Assembly (NCBI GenBank): GCA_029933295.1
Contig: JAOZOL010000049.1
Location: 1-12,838, forward strand
Origin: Desulfobacterales bacterium
GTDB taxonomy: Bacteria; Desulfobacterota; Desulfobacteria; Desulfobacterales; Desulfosalsimonadaceae
Length of the DNA: 12,838 nt
Reading direction: 5' to 3'
Made by a program: the position numbers and the translations under genes. The notes under the pieces are model-generated. The model did no database searches and was not told the DNA's origin. It saw nothing but the letters and a program-made list of their open reading frames with translations. Position 1 is the stretch's first letter. Each line of letters opens with the position of its first letter. Positions 1 through 6,262 of this stretch are shown in pieces.

Positions 1-10
1 ATGGCGAAGG

Positions 11-30
11 GGTCAAGTCCATTCTTGACC
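11..30. repeat. Inverted repeat across the ispD stop codon
   Basis: A perfect 7-bp inverted repeat, GGTCAAG and CTTGACC with a 6-nt loop, contains the ispD TGA stop (13-15). Read on the plus strand it is followed by TTTT and resembles a weak intrinsic terminator. On the minus (coding) strand the T-run would lie upstream, so it is not a classical ispD terminator. It could be a 3' end for a convergent gene outside the window, or chance. Confidence 0.35.
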
Positions 31-720
31 TTTTATAATTATAAAAATGGCCCTGGCAATTACCATATCTTCCTGATTCGTAATTTTTATATTATAGGGA
101 CTTCCGGGAATCATCCTGACGCTTTTTTCAAGATATTCAACAAGGGAGGCATCATCCGTGCCCCTGAGACCTTCTGCCATGGCATGATCATGGGCTTCTT
201 TTATCAATGAATACTGAAACGCCTGGGGGGTCTGGGCAAGCCAGGCATCACGCCGTTGCATTGTATTTAAGATATAACCATCTTTGCCCACATTTTTAAG
301 TGTATCAACTGCAGGAACACCCAGGATACACCCCCCGTCTTTTGCCGCGCCATTGATACAATCTTCAATTAGTTTTGGGGTTACAAACGGCCGGACACCG
401 TCATGGATAACAACGATGTCATTCTTGTCGGTTATGGCCTTCAATCCATTGTAAACGGAATCCTGACGTTCTTTTCCCCCGGAAACCAGCTCAATCTCAG
501 ATGTCAAATGAATCGGTGCAAGTATATGATTTCTGCAAAACTCAAAATCAATTTCAGGAACAACAAGATAAATTCGGTTAACCAGAGGGCAAGAATCAAA
601 GGCAAGGAGCGTATGAGAAAGGATCGGCAGGTTCCCGAGTAAAAGGTATTGCTTCCGGATATCCGAGTTCATCCGTTCCCCTTTTCCTCCGGCAACAATC
701 ACGGCGCATGCAGATATCAT
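13..720 (-). CDS. ispD: 2-C-methyl-D-erythritol 4-phosphate cytidylyltransferase
   Basis: Transfers CMP from CTP to 2-C-methyl-D-erythritol 4-phosphate, the third step of the cytosolic MEP pathway to isopentenyl diphosphate. The 235-residue protein has the usual family length and a complete motif set: the nucleotide-binding loop AGGKGERM (residues 10-17) with basic R16 and K23, GGKERQDSV (81-89), the metal/substrate segment HDGVRPF (106-112), QTPQAF (163-168), TDDAS (188-192) and the late lysine in NIKIT (210-214). These match the IspD family throughout, so the call is secure. The ATG start is preceded by AAAGG at short spacing. It begins 20 nt after the HPr-fusion gene and is probably the last gene seen of the suf transcript. 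IspF is not fused to it, unlike the bifunctional IspDF of some proteobacteria; whether ispF follows is beyond the window edge. Confidence 0.95.
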   Translation of the reverse strand: MISACAVIVAGGKGERMNSDIRKQYLLLGNLPILSHTLLAFDSCPLVNRIYLVVPEIDFEFCRNHILAPIHLTSEIELVSGGKERQDSVYNGLKAITDKNDIVVIHDGVRPFVTPKLIEDCINGAAKDGGCILGVPAVDTLKNVGKDGYILNTMQRRDAWLAQTPQAFQYSLIKEAHDHAMAEGLRGTDDASLVEYLEKSVRMIPGSPYNIKITNQEDMVIARAIFIIIKGQEWT

Positions 721-740
721 AATACCTTTTTCTATGGCAT

Positions 741-2060
741 CTACCTTAAATATTGAAGACTTTTGGGCAGCGGAATCCCCTTGCCGATCTGATCTTCGCC
801 ATAATTCACGCCGGCAAGGGTCTTGATATCATTTAACGCACGGGTATCTCCCTCAAACACAACCTGCTTGATATTTTCTTTTGCAATTTTTCCGCCTGCC
901 CACTGAATATCAAGCACACTGCTGGCATCAAACTGATCTCCGCCGGCAATCATTTTCACTTCACCCCCGTAATTCTGAACAATCTTGGCGACCATGAGGC
1001 TGGGCCGACAATGAAATCCTAAATCCTGAGGGATCCCCACGGTAATCGATGAACGTTCAACGGAACTCTTCAATATTTCCCGGGCTACTTCCTGGCCATA
1101 GGAAAAAAACTGGTTCACATAATACAAACCATAATTAATGGTACAATCCAAAAGAACGGCCGGGTCAACAAATTCGGACAACTTTTCACACGCCTGTTGA
1201 TATGTATGTTTATATCCTATGACAATAAGATGGCGTTCGTAGAAATGAAGCAGCCGCCCCATGACCTGGAGCAGATGATATATCACGGAAAAATAAGACC
1301 GGAATTGTTTTAATATACGGTTGCCGAATAAAAAACCGCCATGAATAATATAGGAGTCAAAGGATGATTGCAGGTTGTGGACCTGCATTTCAAACCGTCG
1401 GATCTCCACCTCATTGACACGGGAAGGAACCAGTGCCTTTAGCCCGTCCTGGTCATAATCTTCAAAAAATTCAAACGTGTCAAAATCTTTTGCGATGGAT
1501 ATGAATGCATTTGCAACCTTCACAATATATTTGCGATATTGGTCTTTTTGTTCATCTTCAAAATCATGTTCCAGCCTGTCTCCGGTTGAAATGCCGGGAA
1601 AATGTTCAGAGCGAAACCCTTTTTCAGGAAGCTTGATGTTCAAACGCCGGGCTTCATCAAGAATTGCCGGGGCCAGCTTCATCAGGGATGTTGTCATAAA
1701 ATCAAGTGCAACGTCTCCGTTTTTCCTGAAATCTTCACGATTTTCAATATCATAAAATACTAATCGATTGGAGATGTGTCTCTGGGCATATCCCCCGAGA
1801 CTGATGTGCCTGACAGCGGCGGCAAGCTCTCGATAAAAATACCAGTTGGAATTATTTATAGCCCCGTGAAAATCAAGAAAATCTTCCAGCAAATGAGAAG
1901 AAGTGATCAGTTTTGCATAAAAACTTTTTGTAAAAATGTTTTCAGATGATTCACAACTTTCAATATACAGAAAACATTTCAGATATTCACGCGAATGAAA
2001 TCTGGCCTTTTCGTTAAATGAAATATCGCACGACGCTTTTCTGTCTGTTTCCTCGCTCAT
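741..2060 (-). CDS. HPr-domain fusion protein (unknown N-terminal domain)
   Basis: A 439-residue protein, five times the length of free HPr (about 85-90). Residues about 337-425 are an HPr-like domain: the active-site segment DLGFHCRPS puts the phosphorylatable histidine at H350 with R352 and P353 behind it, and the second serine of DASSVLDI is S381, exactly 31 residues later, as between His15 and Ser46 of classical HPr. A cysteine (C351) stands where Thr or Ala is usual. Residues 1-335 I do not recognise; they look soluble and mostly helical, rich in aromatic and charged residues (FEFFEDYDQD at 196-205, a hydrophobic helix about 255-285). No signal peptide or clear membrane segment is seen. 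The gene follows the SufB-type gene by 7 nt and precedes ispD by 20 nt, so co-transcription is likely. The domain should accept phosphate from a PTS enzyme I or an HPr kinase; a role in controlling the suf operon is only a guess from position. Function unknown. Confidence 0.8.
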   Translation of the reverse strand: MSEETDRKASCDISFNEKARFHSREYLKCFLYIESCESSENIFTKSFYAKLITSSHLLEDFLDFHGAINNSNWYFYRELAAAVRHISLGGYAQRHISNRLVFYDIENREDFRKNGDVALDFMTTSLMKLAPAILDEARRLNIKLPEKGFRSEHFPGISTGDRLEHDFEDEQKDQYRKYIVKVANAFISIAKDFDTFEFFEDYDQDGLKALVPSRVNEVEIRRFEMQVHNLQSSFDSYIIHGGFLFGNRILKQFRSYFSVIYHLLQVMGRLLHFYERHLIVIGYKHTYQQACEKLSEFVDPAVLLDCTINYGLYYVNQFFSYGQEVAREILKSSVERSSITVGIPQDLGFHCRPSLMVAKIVQNYGGEVKMIAGGDQFDASSVLDIQWAGGKIAKENIKQVVFEGDTRALNDIKTLAGVNYGEDQIGKGIPLPKSLQYLR

Positions 2061-2067
2061 GGACGAC

Positions 2068-3249
2068 CTACATCATATCTTTCTGGGTTTCAGTGACCGC
2101 CTTATCAATCTCAGAGGCAAGTCCCGGGGGCAATCCCTGGATATCAACATTTAAAAAACCACGGACAATGGTTGATACTGCTTCATCCTCATCAAGTCCC
2201 CTTGCCATTAAATACTCGATCTCTCTTTGATCAATTTTTCCCACAGCCGCCTCATGAGACATTTCGACCCCCGGCGCATGGCCCTGGAGTTCAGGGATTG
2301 CATGCATAATACCGTCATTTAAAATAAGCCCTTTGCACTCCAGATGGCCTTTACATCCTGCAACCTTGCCAATCATCTCGCCCCGGGCAATAATCGTTCC
2401 GCCCACGGTAATGGCCCGGGAAATAATCTCAGCCCGTGTTCCCGGCTTGTTTAAAAAAACGCGTGAGCCGACATCCAGGTGGCAGCCTTTGGGAGCAACC
2501 AGGATACTGTTAAAGTGAGCAACTGCATCCTTTCCATCAAGATAGGTCGTGGGATTCATCTGCAGGGAACCCACAGCACGCAGGGAAATATAATTAGAAA
2601 CAAACACGCCGCCCTCTTCCACATGAACAGCAGTTCTCGGGCGGACATTAATGCTTTTCCCCCAGTCATGGATCATTGTAAAATTAAGGGTTGCCCCTTT
2701 TTTTACGTAAATTTCCGAAACACCAACATGAAGCCCGGAGACCAGATGCGGAGATGTCGAGCACCCGGTAATGATATTCATTTCAGAATTTTTTTCAGCT
2801 ATTACGACGTTATGGACGTTCTGGGAAAAGCCTTCTTTGGCAATATACAAACAGGACTGAACCGGATGCTTAACCTTAACACCGGGCAGGGATCGGATAA
2901 AATATCCTTCATGGGGTTTCTGCTTTGCTAATTCGGTAAATTGATCTTTTTGAGGTGAAATATATTTCCAAAGGTAATCAGGCAGCCATTCATGTTTTTT
3001 TAAAGCATCGGAAATGCCCATGACCTCAACCCCTTCGGCCATGGTCTTAGAGTGGATTACCGAACAATCTTTCTGAATAAATGTTCCTGCACGATCGAGT
3101 TCCGCAATATCAACGCCCACATTCAACCACTGATTTGAGTCAGATGATTCAATCTTCGAGAGATCGTTTACATATTCATGCGGACCGGCCTCTGATTGGT
3201 AATTTTTTAAATCAATATCTGTTATTGCTGGTTTATTTACATGGCGCAT
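2068..3249 (-). CDS. sufB: SufB/SufD-family Fe-S cluster assembly scaffold
   Basis: Scaffold that, with the ATPase SufC, assembles Fe-S clusters in the cytosol. With the start used here it has 393 residues, shorter than E. coli SufB (about 495). The C-terminal beta-helix and helical tail are clear: AGCKGHLECKGL, DGIMHAIPEL, SHEAAVGKI and RGLDEDEA. Counting from the GTG at 3258, C308 and H335-E336 line up with the SufB cluster-forming Cys405 and His433-Glu434, so this is a catalytically competent SufB type although short like SufD. An in-frame GTG at 3256-3258 gives three more residues (396), but the GAGGAG Shine-Dalgarno at 3258-3263 overlaps that codon and lies 8 nt before the ATG at 3247-3249, which I therefore prefer. 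It overlaps sufC by 13 nt, indicating translational coupling. No second SufB/D gene, SufS, SufE, SufU or SufA is present, resembling the minimal SufBC (SMS-type) systems of anaerobes. Whether to call it SufB or SufD is partly convention. Confidence 0.9.
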   Translation of the reverse strand: MRHVNKPAITDIDLKNYQSEAGPHEYVNDLSKIESSDSNQWLNVGVDIAELDRAGTFIQKDCSVIHSKTMAEGVEVMGISDALKKHEWLPDYLWKYISPQKDQFTELAKQKPHEGYFIRSLPGVKVKHPVQSCLYIAKEGFSQNVHNVVIAEKNSEMNIITGCSTSPHLVSGLHVGVSEIYVKKGATLNFTMIHDWGKSINVRPRTAVHVEEGGVFVSNYISLRAVGSLQMNPTTYLDGKDAVAHFNSILVAPKGCHLDVGSRVFLNKPGTRAEIISRAITVGGTIIARGEMIGKVAGCKGHLECKGLILNDGIMHAIPELQGHAPGVEMSHEAAVGKIDQREIEYLMARGLDEDEAVSTIVRGFLNVDIQGLPPGLASEIDKAVTETQKDMM

Positions 3250-3998
3250 CTGACACACTCCTCATACCCGTATTCCCTGATCCATTTTAATATTTCCCTT
3301 GCGTTTCTCAAACAGCACAAATGTCCGTTATATAACACCTGGCCTTTGTCCGCAGTAATATAGTCCAGGATATGACCCGTATGGGTAATGACAAGGGCGG
3401 ATTTGCTTCTTGTCTTCAAATGCGCATGCTCCTTCACCATGCTGCGTGGATGCTTGACGCCGCGTTCCAGAAGCGTGTTGACGACATCGCCCAGAAGAAC
3501 TATGTTTTCCAAATCCACGCCTGATTCCGGTTCGTCCAGCAAAACCAGATCAGGGTTCTGCGCCATCAACTGAAGCATTTCCGATCGTTTAATTTCACCG
3601 CCTGAAAAATTACGGTTTACGTCCCGTTCCAGAAAATTTTCAAAATTCAGCAGTTTCGCTAATTTATCAACTTCAACATTCCTGTCCCTGCCGCATAACG
3701 CAACCAGATCCCTTGTCTTTAATCCGTTTATCGTTGGGGGCCGCTGAAATGACACGCCCACACCAAGACGGGCACGTTCATGAATGGGCATGTGTGTAAT
3801 ATCTTCACCCTTAAATGTAATTTTTCCATGTGTGACGGTATAACCGGAAAATCCGGCAATTGACATCATTAAAGATGTTTTACCTGAACCATTCGGCCCG
3901 AAAAGGATATGGGTTTCGCCTTCGGGAATTTCCATATTGATCTGTGTCAATATCGGTTTACCGCCAACTTCAACTGAAAGTTCTTCAATATTCAACAT
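3237..3998 (-). CDS. sufC: Fe-S assembly ATPase SufC
   Basis: ABC-type ATPase without membrane partner that drives conformational change in the SufB scaffold. In 253 residues it has Walker A GPNGSGKT (34-41), the Q-loop FQRPP (Q85), signature FSGGE (131-135) followed by the SufC-typical IKRSE, Walker B LVLLDEP (151-157), the D-loop SGVD (159-162) and switch histidine H206 in ITHTG. The E-P-E-S-G-V-D stretch and IKRSE separate SufC from transporter ATPases. A basic insert about 180-198 between D-loop and switch is longer than in E. coli SufC. The C-terminus carries a C-V-R-C motif (C248, C251), absent from E. coli SufC as far as I know. The ATG is preceded by a weak GAAAG Shine-Dalgarno. It starts about 50 nt after rnpB and its stop codon overlaps the next gene; I see no clear promoter directly before it. 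Confidence 0.95.
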   Translation of the reverse strand: MLNIEELSVEVGGKPILTQINMEIPEGETHILFGPNGSGKTSLMMSIAGFSGYTVTHGKITFKGEDITHMPIHERARLGVGVSFQRPPTINGLKTRDLVALCGRDRNVEVDKLAKLLNFENFLERDVNRNFSGGEIKRSEMLQLMAQNPDLVLLDEPESGVDLENIVLLGDVVNTLLERGVKHPRSMVKEHAHLKTRSKSALVITHTGHILDYITADKGQVLYNGHLCCLRNAREILKWIREYGYEECVRCAM

Positions 3999-4051
3999 GT
4001 CATTTCTTTCTTTTAATATTAATGGAATTTTTTAACAACGCCATCAGTTAA

Positions 4052-4489
<438 letters not shown>

Positions 4490-4490
<1 letters not shown>

Positions 4491-5218
4491 TAATATAATA
4501 CATAAAGCATCCGATGACAATGGGGACAAATTCGTAACTCGTTTTCCCGATGAAGTTCATTGTACATCTGAGGCGGGATATTCATATTGCACCCCTGGCA
4601 GACAGCTTCCTTAACTTCAACGATAGCAATTCCTCTTGCCTGGGATTTAATAAAATCATACTGCTTCATCAGTTCCGGATCAATTTTTTCTGAAATAGCA
4701 TCCTTTTCAGACAATAATCCTTCCAGTAATTTTTCCTGACCATCCGCTTCAATCTCAAGGGCTGTTTTCTGCTGGTTTATATTTTCTTCTTCAACCGCAT
4801 AATTCTTTTCGTGCTCTTTGACCGCTTTTTCGGCAGCATCAATTTTATCAAGGCACTCTATGGTCTCGTCTTCAATGCGGGAATTTATTTTTTTAATATC
4901 CGCAATCTCCTTGAGGATTGCCTGATATTCTTTATTCGTTGTAACCGCTCTGAGCTGCTCTTCCCTTTTTTTAATACGGGCTTGATTATCGGCGATAATG
5001 TCATCAAAAGAGCGATATCCTTTTTTTAAATCCTCTAAAGCCGCAGTCTGCTTTTCGATCTCTTCTTCAAACTTTTTTAGCACCGAAGTTATCTGAGCCA
5101 TCTTTGCAGGTTGCTTATCAAGCTCATATTGTATCGTCTCGGCTTCAATTTCCTTTTTTTGCAGCTCAATCAATAATTCGATTTGATCTCTTGTTATTTG
5201 CTTCATAATAATTTCCAT
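4490..5218 (-). CDS. Coiled-coil C4-type zinc-ribbon protein
   Basis: A 242-residue soluble protein of the family with a long helical hairpin and a C-terminal zinc ribbon (zf-RING_7, formerly DUF164). Residues about 10-180 are dense in E, K, Q and I/L heptads, typical of an antiparallel coiled coil; TTNKEYQAILKEI (93-105) is the conserved family segment at the turn. The ribbon has cysteines C207, C210, C231 and C234 (CxxC-x20-CxxC). The Helicobacter homologue FlgZ (HP0958) binds the sigma-54 factor and flagellin mRNA, and Chlamydia CdsZ acts in type III secretion; the role here is unknown. The ATG at 5216-5218 follows the nif3-like stop by 3 nt and lacks a Shine-Dalgarno; an ATG at 5204-5206 (M5) has GGA 7 nt before it and is a reasonable alternative giving 238 residues. 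It directly precedes rnpB. Confidence 0.88.
4492..4520 (-). promoter_or_regulatory. Sigma-70 promoter of rnpB
   Basis: TTGTCA (minus strand, 4515-4520) and TATATT (4492-4497) are each one base from consensus and are separated by 17 nt. Transcription would begin about 4485-4488, at the first bases of helix P1 of rnpB. The promoter lies inside the last codons of the zinc-ribbon gene, so rnpB can be made independently of that gene. Inferred from sequence alone. Confidence 0.65.
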
Positions 5219-5221
5219 TAA

Positions 5222-6040
5222 TTAAATATAATTAAACGGGTCGGCTTCCTGATGAAACGCTTCAATCCTGGCATTAAACCCTTTTTCTTTTATCAATGTC
5301 ATAAGCCGCTCTTTGAGCATATCGATCATCAGTTCTTCAGAAGCAAAATGCCCGGCATCAATTAAACCCCGGGATCGGATTTCGGAATCCTTTGCATCAT
5401 GGTATTTGAGATCCCCGCTGATATACACATCTGCATCTGATGCGAAAAAATCTTTCATCAACCCTGAACCGCTTCCTGTGCAAACCGCCACTTTTTTCAC
5501 TTCCATGTCCAAATCACCGGAAACTTTAATGGTCTTAAGTTGAAGTTTAGCTTTAACTTTATTAGATAAACTATTTAAAGTTAAAGAGTTTTCCAGTTCG
5601 CCTATGCGCCCCAGCCCATCTTGACCTTCAACTTGTCCTTCAGTGGAATTTAAAGAAGAAGACAGGACATTAACATTTTTTAACCCGATTTTTTCAGCAA
5701 ATATATCGTTCAATCCACCCTTAACACTGTCCAGATTGGTATGAGCTGAAAAGATGGCCAGTTTATGACGGATACATAAGTCAAAAATTTTACCGGCCGG
5801 TGTGTCTAAAACAATGTTCTTTATGGGATGAAATATCAAAGGATGATGGGTAATAAGCAAATCCGCTTTTTTGTCACAGGCAGCTTTAACAACAAAAAGG
5901 GTTGGATCAAGGGAAATGATAATTTTTTTTACAGGCCAGTTATGATTGCCGCATTGCAACCCTGAATTATCCCACTCTTCTGCAAGGCGCGCCGGCGCAA
6001 TATGTTCCATCAGGGCAATGATATCATTGACGACAGGCAT
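5222..6040 (-). CDS. Nif3-like dinuclear metal centre protein
   Basis: Member of the NIF3/YbgI/YqfO family, which forms toroidal hexamers with a two-metal site per subunit. Similarity to GTP cyclohydrolase I type 2 has been proposed, but the reaction is not settled. Counting from a TTG at 6046, motifs are WDNSGLQ (25-31), THHPLIF (66-72) with metal ligands H67-H68, SAHTNLD (100-106), GDLKYHDA (211-218) and DAGHFASE (230-237) with H233 and E237: the complete ligand set. About 272 residues is the single-domain length like YbgI, without the PII-like insert of YqfO. The TTG at 6044-6046 would give two more residues, but the GAGAG Shine-Dalgarno sits only about 2 nt before it and about 8 nt before the ATG at 6038-6040, so the ATG is preferred. 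It ends 3 nt before the zinc-ribbon gene; the two are probably one operon. Confidence 0.92.
   Translation of the reverse strand: MPVVNDIIALMEHIAPARLAEEWDNSGLQCGNHNWPVKKIIISLDPTLFVVKAACDKKADLLITHHPLIFHPIKNIVLDTPAGKIFDLCIRHKLAIFSAHTNLDSVKGGLNDIFAEKIGLKNVNVLSSSLNSTEGQVEGQDGLGRIGELENSLTLNSLSNKVKAKLQLKTIKVSGDLDMEVKKVAVCTGSGSGLMKDFFASDADVYISGDLKYHDAKDSEIRSRGLIDAGHFASEELMIDMLKERLMTLIKEKGFNARIEAFHQEADPFNYI
5551..5586. repeat. AT-rich 11-bp inverted repeat inside the nif3-like gene
   Basis: Arms CTTTAACTTTA (5551-5561) and TAAAGTTAAAG (5576-5586) are perfect complements around a 14-nt spacer. They lie in the variable segment between the two halves of the Nif3 fold (residues about 153-165). It may form a weak hairpin in the mRNA; there is no T-run, so it is not a terminator. 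Confidence 0.5.
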
Positions 6041-6078
6041 TTTCAAAACTCTCTCTTACCATTATAATTATTTACATG

Positions 6079-6093
6079 AAAACAGCCTGTTTT
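6079..6093. promoter_or_regulatory. Palindrome upstream of the nif3-like gene, possible operator
   Basis: AAAACAG-C-CTGTTTT is a perfect 15-bp palindrome about 40 nt before the nif3-like start. A TATAAT hexamer on the minus strand (6061-6066) lies 12 nt further on, so the palindrome sits where a -35 element would be. A related imperfect copy occurs at 6111-6125. It could be an operator or a short AT-rich terminator after the tRNA. The predicted start point from this -10 would leave almost no leader, so the promoter reading is weak. Confidence 0.3.
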
Positions 6094-6128
6094 TCCTTCA
6101 GCCTTCTACCTAAACACCTGTTTTAATA

Positions 6129-6201
6129 TGGGCCCACCAGGATTCGAACCTGGGACCGACCGGTTATGAGCCGGTGGCTCTGCCAGCTGAGCTATGGGCC
6201 C
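6129..6201 (-). tRNA. tRNA with CAU anticodon (probably tRNA-Ile2; elongator tRNA-Met possible)
   Basis: A 73-nt cloverleaf without encoded CCA: acceptor GGGCCCA with TGGGCCC and A73, D-stem GCTC/GAGC, anticodon stem ACCGG/CCGGT with loop CTCATAA (anticodon CAU), and T-arm CCAGG-TTCGAAT-CCTGG. It lacks initiator features: the 1-72 pair is a full G-C and the anticodon stem does not end in three G-C pairs. C4-G69 and C5-G68 in the acceptor stem match the pairs by which TilS recognises tRNA-Ile2 and differ from E. coli elongator tRNA-Met, so I favour an AUA-reading tRNA-Ile whose C34 is converted to lysidine. An anticodon-based program would label it tRNA-Met. It lies 61 nt after rpoD. Confidence 0.93.
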
Positions 6202-6224
6202 GCAATTTAATTTTAAAAATTTGA

Positions 6225-6254
6225 TTTTTATCTTCTTAACCAATACTTTGTCAA
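6225..6254 (-). promoter_or_regulatory. Candidate sigma-70 promoter of the CAU tRNA
   Basis: Consensus TTGACA (minus strand, 6249-6254) begins 8 nt after the rpoD stop; 18 nt later is a weak -10, TAAAAA (6225-6230). Initiation near 6218 would give a leader of about 17 nt before the tRNA, a common length. No terminator separates rpoD from the tRNA, so read-through from rpoD is also possible. Confidence 0.45.
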
Positions 6255-6262
6255 GCTCTATC

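Noticed and set aside
31..46. Perfect 16-bp palindrome TTTTATAATTATAAAA near the ispD 3' end, with a similar one near 12382
   Set aside because: Both lie in AT-rich codons (Ile, Tyr, Asn, Lys) of real genes and differ in context; low complexity explains them.
2479..2931. A 150-codon plus-strand frame inside sufB
   Set aside because: It is antisense to a well-conserved gene and has no recognisable domain; a shadow frame.
4022..4051. TTTAAC/GTTAAA stem after rnpB as its terminator
   Set aside because: Six AU-rich pairs with a 10-nt loop and no following T-run.
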